From positions 1-64,000 of the forward strand of contig RQOL01000859.1 of NCBI GenBank assembly GCA_013076295.1: DNA of 64,000 nucleotides, given 5' to 3'. A program made the position numbers and the translations under genes. This DNA comes from Sanderia malayensis. Taxonomy: Eukaryota > Cnidaria > Scyphozoa > Semaeostomeae > Pelagiidae. Below the pieces are notes generated by a model. The model was not told the origin of the DNA and did not search any database. It saw nothing but the letters and a program-made list of their open reading frames with translations. Below are positions 54,670 to 64,000 of the stretch, in pieces. Within the stretch, counting starts at the first letter, position 1. Each line of letters opens with the position of its first letter.

Positions 54670-55996
54670 GATTTCCTTCGTTGACAATTCGTCTTACTTT
54701 TGGCTGTTCTACATCCATTTCTTATCGTTCACCAATGTATGTGATGCAAGCAAGTTGACCCGAAAAATAACGAGTTAATTATGGAACAAGTGTATTTTGA
54801 ATCAAATCACACAGAGAACTAACTTTGTTTTAAAAATGCAGAGCTTATATACAAACTGACATTGACGCAATTTAATAGAAGAAGCAAAAAAATTTAAGAA
54901 AAACAGGAAATATGAATAAGAAATGAAAGGTTGATATATGCTTTCATGGCTACGAACGGAGTTGAAATATACGTAAAACATGAGTAATCACATAGGCCAA
55001 ACTAAGCTGGAAAACAGGTTTCAATGGCCAAAAATAAACAATAACATGTTTACTCATTGAAAAAAGGAAAAGATTATCGTTGAATAGGGTGTGACAAACA
55101 AATATCAGAACACCGGAAGAAAATACATAGAATGATTCACTTTTAAAACATTTATTCAGGTTTCTTTCTTCAATTACATAAGTTTTTAAATAGTTTGGCC
55201 CTCTGATTTCTGATAAAGGAATTTGAAATCAACATGCAATCTATAGATGGTACCTTTTGACAAGCCTTAAAATTGAAATTGATTGATAACAATAACCAGG
55301 CAAAGGAAAACTATGCTTATCTGGTGCCTTGGTATAATGATGTATTCATATATTGAATGTCATATACAATTATTGATAGCAATGATAGTGAGGATTTACA
55401 TCCGTGAAATATAATCACATCAAATGGTTTATGAGATGAGAAAGTAGCTCATCAAAAAGTTGAGTGCTGGATTTTTCATACTTAAGAAAGTTGAATCAGC
55501 TTCATCTTCTGAAGGTGGCGTATTTATGTTGATAAAGAAAGGCTGCAATAATTTATTAGCTAACAGGTCGGGCTTTGCATCTATTCCTAATTTGGCAAAC
55601 TTTTTGTGAAGTTGCTATAAAACACGAGGGGCTTTATAGTACACGGCCTATAAACAATGCAGATCAAATTTTTGCTAAGAAATTCCTGAGTACTAAAATT
55701 GTTGGATTTTAAGAAAGTTTGAGTTCTGGGGTCATTTGAAACTTTCTCATTACAAAACGGCCTTTCATACAAAATGAAAATTTTGAAATTCTTTGCACCA
55801 ACTCAACAGTAATTTTTATCCTCCTTACCTATAAAAATTCTTATGATACTTTTATCATTATCATTATCATTATATTTTGGTCTTAATTATGTTATGATGA
55901 TAATGATTGCGTCTTGATGTGAATGAAACGCTTATGTGTTTCATTCACCTAAACTTCAACACATATTCGTGACTGAAACGCATTACGTTTCATAGG
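54670..55996. other. Ginger 5' region, non-coding
   Basis: About 1.3 kb between the start codon and the right TIR, presumably promoter and 5' UTR. A hairpin at 55919-55948 (GTGAATGAAAC / GTTTCATTCAC type arms) lies 50 bp inside the TIR. Confidence 0.6.
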
Positions 55997-56037
55997 GGAC
56001 ACTTCCGCATAAGGTACGCAAACGCATACTACACCGG
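55997..56037 (-). repeat. Ginger right TIR with CCGG target duplication
   Basis: GGACACTTCCGCATAAGGTA then CGCAAACGCATACTACA, then CCGG. Reverse complement of the left TIR. Confidence 0.9.
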
Positions 56038-56860
56038 CAGCGTCTTTTGTTACTGTGGCCTTTCATAAACAACACATCATGTATCTGCGTAAGAAAACAC
56101 ACCTTTAAACACATTCGGTATCATTACATTAGCATTTGGTATTCGATATATAATCTGGATAAAATGTATTTCCTTTCATAAATTTGAATATAGATTCTTC
56201 ATATAAACTCTTTAATTACACTAATTATTCATCATTAATTACCTTAACTTTAAATCACATCCATTGCTATTGTTGATAAAAATTAAATGTGTAATTCCTC
56301 CCCCCTCCCTCCTTTCCCTTCTCTTCAGAATTAGATGATTCTCCATGCATGCTCTCCTTCTCAGTTCCCTCACATACACAATCATCAGGCACCTGCAAAC
56401 AAGAAATATCTCCCTTTTAAACAATCCACCCCTCTCTGTAACACTATTTCCATAACAATTTTGTAACAGTTGAACAACGAAATTCTCAGACTTAACTTAC
56501 ATTACTTCATTTCTAACTGTACACTAACGAATTTCTCGAAATCAACATATCTATTCAAAACATATAATTTTCTTGTCTTTATAATGCACTTAACAAGTAA
56601 CTACCTGTATCCCCCATCTGCCTTCCTTTTTACAACACTTCCATCAACCACCAACTTATATATCACCATTTCGTCATCGTTTTTTCCATTACTCCACATG
56701 TTCCAAGCACACCACCCCCCCCCCTATCCACACCACGCCATCCCTTACACTTCTCTTTTTATTTCGTTACCTCTTTTTGCACACCCATGATCCAATCATC
56801 AATAAATACTAAAATCGTAGCGGAAAGGTGTCCGGATCAAAGGCTCCAGTGGTCAAATGT
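56038..56860. other. Intergenic DNA
   Basis: C/T-rich pyrimidine tracts; the 106-codon frame at 56470-56790 is low complexity and unsupported. The first 29 bp continue the target repeat of the Ginger element. Confidence 0.5.
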
Positions 56861-56864
56861 TGTC

Positions 56865-57300
56865 GACCCTCTACCGTTTTTCTGCTTCGCTTAATCTTTT
56901 TCGAAACCACCTAGATGTCTTCACCTTCCACTGGACAAGCCTAGAAATTACTTCTTTTTTCGAAATTCCTCATCGTTTCTGAGATGTTTCCAATTTTCTA
57001 CCTCGAAAACTCTTCGCCCTTTATTTTCCCGTAATGAGGCCTTTCTCTTTGGTGTGAGAGGATGGCGTGTCTGCTGTCTTCCTGGCCTTTCGTTTTGCGT
57101 GCGAGGGAGATGTCCAGAGCTTCACCACAGCATCTGGATAATGTTAGCCTTCTCGAAATGACAGTTCCTGCGATGTCTTGCCTCGCTGAGCCTTTTCGAA
57201 ACAATGAAACCCTGTTACATTTCGCACTCATCCGCTCGCATCCTTTGTTACCGTCGCCTTTGATTGACGAGGAAAGTGTTCAATTGATTTTTCATTTTCG
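56865..57300 (+). repeat. Dispersed repeat R, copy 1
   Basis: Related to 59105-59525: shared CTTTTGTTTTGTGTGCGAGG-type text, CATGTCC..AGCTTC, GGAAACAATG and CCTTTGATTGACGAGGAA. The same family forms the flanks of the Ginger insertion (48355-48391 and 56038-56066). Confidence 0.75.
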
Positions 57301-58426
57301 AATTTGGGATGGGCAGGCAATGGCAAGGCAAACCCAACCCAATGGATTTTTTTTTATGGATAGCTGTTATATTTTTGCTGCCGTTTTACTCGAGATTTCC
57401 AACAAAAAGCTTCAGGATTTAACTTTTCTAAACTTCCTTCTATCCCTCTTCTTATCATGAATTCAATATATTCAGGTCAACTGGTTTCTAGAGATTTTTA
57501 CACGCTCTAAATTTCTAAATAATTCTTTGCTTTAGAAATCTCTACTGTACTAAATCAAATACTAAAACGATGAATGATCAAATTCTGCTTTTATAATAAC
57601 AGGTCTCGATACGACGATGTAAATCACGAATTTCAGAAACAGCAATTTTGGGATTTCACTCAACCGAAGGCGTTCTAAACACGTGGAATTGCCTAAAAGC
57701 TATTTTGGTGATTTACTATTGCCGACTTGCCATCCGTCATGCACATCACTTTCTTTCTCAATAAAATAAACGTGTGCTCACGCTGGAAAAGATTGTTTAA
57801 ATTTCACTTGGATTCAAAATTCTTAAAGTGCCCACAACTGACCGTAAGCTGCTATTCACAACACGAACGTGGATTTGGCCTGTAAAATACGTGACTGAAT
57901 TGCTTAAAAACTTTAATTATCTGCAGTACTTAAAATCACCTTTATACTTTAACAATTTTGACCTATACCTGCGTGTTTGAAAGCATTTTACTAAGGGGCC
58001 CACTAAACTTTTCATAACACGGTTCTGTATTGCTTTCTTGAATTGAAATTCGTGTAGTTGTAAACATGTGTTATTGAGTGTCATCTGTTGTATTAAAATT
58101 GTGTATTCTTTAAACGAAATCTTGAATAAAATTGATAAATTCAGTCCGAATCTGTTTTCTGATATTATTTACTCACAAATCTCTTCCTTCGTTCACAAAG
58201 CATCTCTGTGTGGGGTTCGAGTACAGGCGTTTCTGCCAGGCTGAATAAAGTGCTGGAATTCTCGCATCTGAGAAAACATGGACCTGGGACCACTTGGAAT
58301 GGCAATCGGGGATCGGAATTACATGCACCGCGTGTTCTGGGAATGGATGGAACTTTTAAAACTTGCACAATTTCAACTGAAAGTATATTACTTTGCGTGT
58401 CCACCCCATTTCTGTTTAAGATCGCT
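57301..58426. other. Non-coding DNA
   Basis: AT-rich sequence; no gene or repeat supported. Confidence 0.4.
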
Positions 58427-58998
58427 GTCCACTCAGGCCGAAGGCCAAAATAACATAACCCCACCCCACTTTTGTTGAACATTGCTGTTCCACCCAGATC
58501 GAAGGCCAAAACAACAGAACCCCACCCCACTTTTGTTGAAGATCACTGTCCCACTCAGATCGAAGGCCAAAGTGACTGAAACCCACCCCAAATTTGTTGA
58601 AGATCGCTGTCCCACTCAGATCGAAGGCCAAAACAACAGAAACCCACCCCACTTTTGTTGAAGATCGCTATTCCACTCAAATCGAAGGCCAAAACATCAG
58701 AAACCCACCCCACTTCTGTTTAAGATCGCTGTCCCACTCAGGCCGAAGGCCAAAACATCATAACCCACCCCACTTTTGTTGAAGATCACTGTCCCACTCA
58801 GATCGAAGGCCAAAACAGCTGAAACCCACCCCACTTTTGTTGAACATCGCTGTCCCACTCAGATCGAAGGCCAAAACAACAGAAACCCACCACACTTTTG
58901 TTGAAGATCGCTGTCCCACTCAGATCGAAGGCCAAAACAACTGAAACACACCCCACTTTTGTTGAAGATCGCTGTTCCACTCACATCGAAGGCCAACA
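58427..58998 (+). repeat. ~61-bp minisatellite
   Basis: About ten tandem copies; the marker CGAAGGCCAAAAC recurs every 60-62 bp from about 58438 to 58990. Units contain CCCACCCCACTTTTGTTGAA and ATCGCTGTCCCACTCAGAT. Open frames across it are artefacts. Confidence 0.95.
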
Positions 58999-59000
58999 CA

Positions 59001-59036
59001 CTAGGGAGGTGGCGCGCAAAGCGCCAGCCTTCCTAG
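59001..59036 (+). repeat. GC-rich hairpin ending in CTAG
   Basis: CTAGGGAGGTGGCGC and GCGCCAGCCTTCCTAG pair with one bulge around a GCAAA loop, right after the minisatellite and before a T run. It resembles the 3' hairpin plus CTRR of Helitron-like elements, but this is only a resemblance. Confidence 0.6.
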
Positions 59037-59104
59037 TTTTTCGAATGATGTTGTATTCCCCTAAAAAACCACATTACATAAGAATTCCACATCATTCACT
59101 TTAT

Positions 59105-59525
59105 CGCATTCTTTTTAGAACACGTTGCGATCCTTCCCCTTCGACTGGACAACCCTTTTCCTTTCCCCAAATTCATTTTTGTTTTTCAGATATTTCACTT
59201 TTTCTGCCCCGAAAATTCATCCCCTTGTCTCATCTCTGCTTTGTGTGCTCTATCAGATACTGCATTGCCTCAGCTTTTGTTTTGTGTGCGAGGGGGGCAT
59301 GTCCCGAGCTTCCTCGGATACTGAACACTTTCAACTGAGCAAGAGGTGGTATGCTCAGCCACCCCCTGCAATTATTGTGTCTGGATGATGTAATTCTTCT
59401 GGAGAGATCGATTCATGTGTGTTTTGCTTGGCTAACTCTTTTGGAAACAATGGCATCCTGTTGCGTTTTGCATTAATCACATCGCCTCCTGTGTTACTGG
59501 GTCCTTTGATTGACGAGGAACCATC
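59105..59525 (+). repeat. Dispersed repeat R, copy 2
   Basis: Second copy of the repeat at 56865-57300, about 500 bp upstream of the Helitron 2 coding region. Includes an ungapped 66-bp match (59445-59510) to the reconstructed Ginger target site. Confidence 0.75.
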
Positions 59526-60021
59526 GTTCCTTTTGCACAGTGCTTTGCCTTGCCATTCTTTGATGAATATTTACACAAATGGTGATCTAGGTTTTTCACT
59601 TCGTGATTCCATTCGTTCACAAATTTTATCATTGCCGTAAGAATTGCTCTTTTTATTTGACGTTATTGCAGATATCAATTGAAAAGAATGTTTATTCCAC
59701 CATTATATTAACTTGAGACAGGTAAGTGCTTTTCAGGTGATTTCCTTCATTCTTGCGAACTTCACACTCTCATTTGCATGTTTTCATGTTCTTTCAGGTA
59801 ATGTTTCTACGTGATATTTCTTATGTGTTTTCTATCTTTTACAGATTGTCACTACCATATGTACTTAGACAAAATTACTTTGTTATTTACGGTATATTTA
59901 ATGTTTATATTTTTTCTGTTTTTGATACATCGTTTCTTTTTTTGAACACCCTCACCAATGCCTTGATCATCTCAACAGAAACGCCTTTTGTAGGCTTTCT
60001 GTTGTTCCCTTACTGGTCGAG
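59526..60021. other. Non-coding DNA upstream of Helitron 2
   Basis: T-rich; could contain the Helitron 5' end, but I cannot place the TC start. Confidence 0.4.
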
Positions 60022-62807
60022 ATGACTACCAACAACAACAGCCCGAAACCGTTGCAACATCCAGCAGAACAACCAGTCACTCTTCCCCTCAACCAGATGC
60101 TCCAATTGCAGTTACAGAAGCACCAACAGGCTCAGCAACAAGCAATTTCAACATTGCAAGTGCAACAAAGCACTCAGTTTTGGCCGTATCCCATCCAGCA
60201 GGGGGCAAGGATTGCAAATAGCGATGGTACCTCTGCTACAACAACCTGTCCAACAGATGCATCTATTACAGTTCCCAGCTGAATGGCAGTAACAGTTACA
60301 GCAGATCCATCCCTTGCAATTCCGGCCACAGCTACAACAAATGCAGCCTGTGCAATTCATCCCCCAATTCCAGCACTAGCCATCACAGAAACAGCCCATT
60401 CAGTTCAGGCCACAGTTGCCACAACTGCAACCCAGGGCACAACCAGCAGCAGAGGAAGAGCCACCAGCACCATCCGTTCCACAACTGCCACCCCAACCAA
60501 AACAACCTGCAAACCCTCCAGCAGAGAACATTGATGTACAACACATGGCACCAATGAACAACACCTCTCCACATTGTAGTGCAAAGTATTTCAAGGAAGA
60601 ACTCAATACCAGAAAAAAATACACAAAATGCTGTCAAGGTGGAGTTGTCACACTACCCCAAATACAGTCTCCATGTGCACCATTTATGTCTCTCTTTCGT
60701 GGTGATACAGAAGACACACAAAGACAGTCGAAAGATTTTCTTTCCAATTTCTTTCAATACAATGCTGCCAATACAATGCAACCACCCTGGAAAGCCAACA
60801 TACAGCAAAGGGCACCACCCGTGATAACAATACATGGCAGTGTATATCACAGAACAGGTACTTTCACATTCTCTTCCCACTTCTTTTACCTATTCTTCTG
60901 TTACACAATACTATATTTGTTTTGAGCCAACATCCCCACCAACAGGGATCTGAACAAAGACACCATCAAATAGCTCCAAAATGAACCTCCTGGAGTCAAT
61001 CCGTATGCTAGAAGGCAGCCACCTCACTTCCATCAGATCCCATCAGAAAGATCTCAGAATTGAGTCGTACAAAGGACTGATGAATCACGTGTACAGACGA
61101 GCTGAATACCAACATCTTCTCACTCAAGCCCACCATCCAGGCACTACACAGCACATCGATGTTAGATGAGTCATCATCTTAATGTCCTCATTTACCGGCA
61201 GTCAAGGAAGCATGCAAAAGAATTACCAAGATGCCACAACCATTGTCAGAAAACATGGCAAGCCAGACATATTCCTGACATTCACAGCAAATCCCAACTG
61301 ACAAGGCATGTTGGACAACTTGCTACTGAACCAGAATCCACCAGACCGACCAGACATTGTCACATATGTCTTCAACTTGAAATTCAAGGAACTGCTGTGT
61401 GACATACTGGATATCAACTTCTTTGCCACAGTAGTCGCACAAGTCTACACGGTAGAATTTCAAAAATGTGGTCTGCCACACACTCACATGATCCTATCTC
61501 TTGCCGACGAAGACAAACGATGCACAACAGACATGTCTATGCTTCATATCAGCAGAGATACCAGATGAGAACATCCGGGAACCACAGCCGCGAAAACCAC
61601 ATCATCAAGAAACACATGATGCACGGACCGTGTTGAATACTCAATCTCTCATGTGTCTGCATGCAAGATGGGAAATCCACAAAAGGGTTCCCAAAAGACC
61701 TCCCATGGCAGACAGAACTCAATGTCAACGGCTACCAACTGTAAAGAAGATGAGGTATGTCAACATTCATTGCATTTCACTCTTATGATTTACATTCTGA
61801 ATTAAATGCAAACAATGATCATGTTCCTTCCTTGCAGGCAAAACAAGGGCTCAATTCCAACAGCACAAAGTTAACGACTCTTGGGTTGATTGTCACATCA
61901 ACGTCGAGCGTCAACTGTCAAAAGCGTCAAATACATCTTCAAGTACATCCACAAAGAGAACGACATGGCACACGTTGAAATCAGAGAAGGTCACGAAGAA
62001 GCAGATGCATGACAAGATACATCAGTACCTCAATTCCAGATACGTCGGCCCACACAAAGCCGTCTACGAACTGCAATACAACATGTACGACAAGAGTCAC
62101 AAAATTGTCCGACTTGCAAATCACCTGCCGGACCAACACGCCATTTGCTTCACAGACCCAGAGCAGGCTGCACACAGAAACAATGACAGCATGCTCATGA
62201 CTTATTTCACTCTCAACCAGAGGGAACATAATGATCACAGTACCTATACCAAGACATAAAAAAGCACAGCACTTACAACAAATCCCCCTAGCCATGGCAG
62301 CAAAGCAAGCGCAAAGCACCCAAAGGTGTCATAGGCACAATATACAACGTTCTACCTTCAGATCCGTTCTACCTTCAAACCTCCTTCGAAGACATTCGAA
62401 CAGTTGACGGAGTCACCCATGACACGTTCAAGAATGCAACAAGAGCAAAGTCACTCTTGGAAGATGATGCAGAACACAAACGTTGCTTACAACATGCAGC
62501 CATCATACACATGCCCGCACAGATGAGACAACTGTTTGCCACAATCATCCTCTGTCAAACTCCAAACAACATCAACGCTCTCTTCACAAAATTCTAAGAA
62601 GACATGGCAGACGATTATGCCAGACACGATGAGCTGCAGGATCGCAACACAGCATTCCAGCACCAACACATCCACATGTGCCTGGCAGACATCCAGAACA
62701 ACCTCTACATTCACGGAAAATCCCTCCAGGATTTCCCAAAAATGCTGCAGCTACCTGCCAACTATGCTTGTTCACAACAAGCAGATGACGAAATCAACAT
62801 CAAATAA
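60022..62807 (+). pseudogene. Helitron 2 Rep half, heavily decayed
   Basis: Starts with a Gln/Pro-rich region in several frames (LQKHQQAQQQAISTLQVQQS; PQLQPRAQPAAEEEPPAPSV), then CSAKYFKEELNTRKKYTKCC, APPVITIHGSVYHRTG, KDLRIESYKGLMNHVYRRAE, PDIVTYVFNLKFKELL, and GLPHTHMILSL, the HUH motif (about 61465-61500), then IHQYLNSRYVGPHKAVYELQ, and ends with HIHMCLADIQNNLYIHGKSL (62660-62720). Numerous stops and frameshifts. Two likely introns: a donor at 60863 (ACAG|GTACTT) and 61755-61837 (GTATGT...TTGCAG). Homologous block by block to Helitron 1. Confidence 0.85.
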
Positions 62808-63880
62808 GAACGAGAGCAAGGACAACAAATGCTCGAGTAACTCAACACAGAACAACTGCACATACATAATGCCGTTGTCCACGCCGTTGAGACACAGTCA
62901 CCAGACAACTTTTTTTTCTCAAAGGTCCAGCAGGAACTGGGAAAACCTTCCTGTACAACACACTGGTACACAATCTGCCTGCTTCCAGACACAAAGTCAA
63001 ATGCATAGCTCACTCCAGAATAGCAGCAACACTACTCATTCACGGCAGAACAGCACACTCCACATTTCAAATACCGATTCCTCTTCTCGACAACTCTACT
63101 TGCAACATCAAAGCACGACAGTCTCCGAGCACAACAACTGGGAAACGCAATCCCATTCATATGGGACGAAGCTTCCATGCTTCGAGCAACAGCACTCAAA
63201 GCAGTTGACCCTCTCCTCAGAAACATCACAAACGTCAACAGAGTTTTCGCCAGCAAATACTTCATGCATGGAGGTGACTTCAGACAAATACTGCCAGTCA
63301 ACAGAAAAGCAGGCAGAGAGCGAGCAGTGCAAGAATGTCTCAAGTCACGAAACGTCAAGGATCTGTTGTATCATTTTCAACAACTCAGACTCATTACAAA
63401 AATGAGAGCTGTTCAAGACAAGACCTACCAAGCATTCTCAGACTGGCTTCTTCGCGTAGGCAACGGAGTAGAACCTGATGACCACCAAGATCAGATCAAC
63501 CTTCCATAGCAAATCTCTCGAGGATCTCGTGAACTCAATGTATCCTCAAGCTGAATCAGCAGATGCATATCTCCTACTGGGTCACAGGACCATGTCTGAG
63601 CATTGTTGTTTAACACCAAAGAACAAGTTCTCACATCACATCAATGAACTCATTTGCAAAGACCTCCAGCACCCCGCAAACAGTACCTCAACATTGACAC
63701 TGTCCAGCCAGATGATCCAGAAGATTTTCAATTTCCAATCTCAATTTGAATTTCCATGGAGTTTCGCAATACACAGACTCCTGGTTGAATGCCTCTTTTG
63801 TTTTGTTTTGCGTTTTGTTTTGTCTCGAATTTTATTTTGCATTTCTTTTTCTAATTTGTTTCGTGTTAAATAGAAAGGTA
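62808..63880 (+). pseudogene. Helitron 2 helicase half, decayed
   Basis: LKGPAGTGKTFLYNTLVHNL carries Walker A at about 62928-62950 in one frame; HKVKC and AATLLIHGRTAHSTFQIPIP follow. From 63177 another frame reads MHGGDFRQILPVNRKAGRER and AVQDKTYQAFSDWLLRVGNG, and beyond 63590 LTPKNKFSHHINELI. Stops and shifts at 62805, 62838, about 63160 and 63509. It has no Rep-helicase intron, unlike Helitron 1. The end lies beyond the window. Confidence 0.85.
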
Positions 63881-64000
63881 AACCTAATAAATAGGTTTAA
63901 ACCTAATACCTAATGAACTTTAGGCCATCAAACAAGATTGCGTCAAAGACCAAAACAGATGTAGACAAAGGTACAGATATCTGCCCGATTTGCTCAGTTG

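Larger units (their letters stand above)
48392..56033 (-). mobile_element. Ginger-type DNA transposon, complete with TIRs and TSD
   Basis: Ends: 48392-48429 (TGTAATATGCGTTTCGGTTA then CCTTATGCGGAAGTGTCC) and, inverted, 55997-56033, matching with three substitutions and one indel. CCGG lies directly outside both ends (48388-48391 and 56034-56037), a 4-bp target duplication. Inside is one minus-strand, 16-exon gene for an integrase-type transposase with no reverse transcriptase, RNase H, protease or LTRs. Ginger elements are cut-and-paste transposons whose integrase is related to that of Gypsy retrotransposons, with TGT ends and 4-bp duplications. A 103-bp satellite occupies the left (3') end and a MITE lies inside one exon. 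Confidence 0.93.
60022..64000 (+). mobile_element. Helitron 2, partial, decayed
   Basis: Same family as Helitron 1, opposite strand, so the two helicase ends point outward from the window. Only the coding part is certain; both termini are unplaced. 63880-64000 shows no recognisable coding text. Confidence 0.85.

Noticed and set aside
52000..54700. Integrase region as part of a Gypsy LTR retrotransposon
   Set aside because: There is no RT, RNase H, protease or LTR. The gene has many spliceosomal introns, and TIRs beginning TGTA with a CCGG duplication enclose it, which fits Ginger.
62536..63405. A 289-codon Ser/Thr/Gln-rich open frame on the plus strand
   Set aside because: It is an off-frame reading of the decayed Helitron 2. 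The recognisable Rep and helicase motifs are in other frames, and its composition reflects C-rich codons read out of phase.
1..64000. tRNA, rRNA, riboswitch or bacterial-type regulatory elements
   Set aside because: I found no cloverleaf with A/B boxes, no rRNA-like sequence and no operon-like structure; I cannot run a covariance search, so a short missed tRNA or SINE head remains possible.

Overview
This is a stretch of animal (metazoan) nuclear DNA made almost entirely of transposable elements in various states of decay. The evidence is spliced transposase genes with GT-AG introns, AT-rich intergenic DNA, many satellites and microsatellites, and a mixture of Helitron, DIRS, Ginger, PIF/Harbinger, BEL/Pao, P/THAP, LINE and Tc1/mariner-like remnants. 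That mixture and several uncharacterised multicopy gene families point to an aquatic invertebrate; my best guess, not proven, is a cnidarian such as a stony coral. I found no convincing intact host gene, no rRNA, no tRNA and no CRISPR array.

Layout. 0-4.1 kb: Helitron 1 (minus strand, helicase end cut by the window). 4.1-8.9 kb: nearly intact DIRS retrotransposon with Gag, RT-RNase H, a tyrosine recombinase with one frameshift, and the inverted ends plus internal complementary region typical of the family. 8.9-15.4 kb: non-coding DNA with a 63-bp minisatellite containing a 217-bp inverted duplication, 15-bp and 88-bp tandem repeats, and two copies of a dispersed repeat. 15.5-17.4 kb: gene remnants. 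18.0-20.7 kb: Harbinger A with terminal inverted repeats, a broken MADF-BESS gene and a broken transposase. 20.8-23.6 kb: two BEL/Pao pieces on opposite strands and a Harbinger tail. 25.3-31.9 kb: Harbinger B, mostly present twice because of a 2.7-kb tandem duplication, followed by a foldback element. 32.8-36.6 and 40.2-43.6 kb: two members of an uncharacterised gene family, one with its halves on opposite strands, the other split by a LINE. 38.5-39.6 kb: P-element/THAP remnant. 45.1-46.3 kb: RecQ-like helicase remnant running into a LINE tail.

The most interesting object is 48,392-56,033: a complete Ginger-type DNA transposon of 7,642 bp. It has matching terminal inverted repeats beginning TGTA, a CCGG target-site duplication, and a 16-exon minus-strand gene whose exons chain in phase into about 1,007 codons. 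One protein joins an HHCC zinc-binding domain, a DDE integrase core, a GPY/F module, a C48 (Ulp1/SENP-like) cysteine protease, a PHD finger and a second Cys-rich motif. Only two lesions are seen, a 1-bp deletion and one in-frame TAA. A small TA-flanked MITE sits in the exon just after the protease catalytic His and may have become an intron. The flanks of the element align without gaps to two other copies of the target repeat in this window, which confirms the boundaries.

56.0-60.0 kb: repeats and a 61-bp minisatellite ending in a strong hairpin. 60.0-64.0 kb: Helitron 2 (plus strand, heavily decayed). Genes cooperate only within each element (for example transposase plus DNA-binding accessory protein in the Harbingers); there is no host operon or pathway here.
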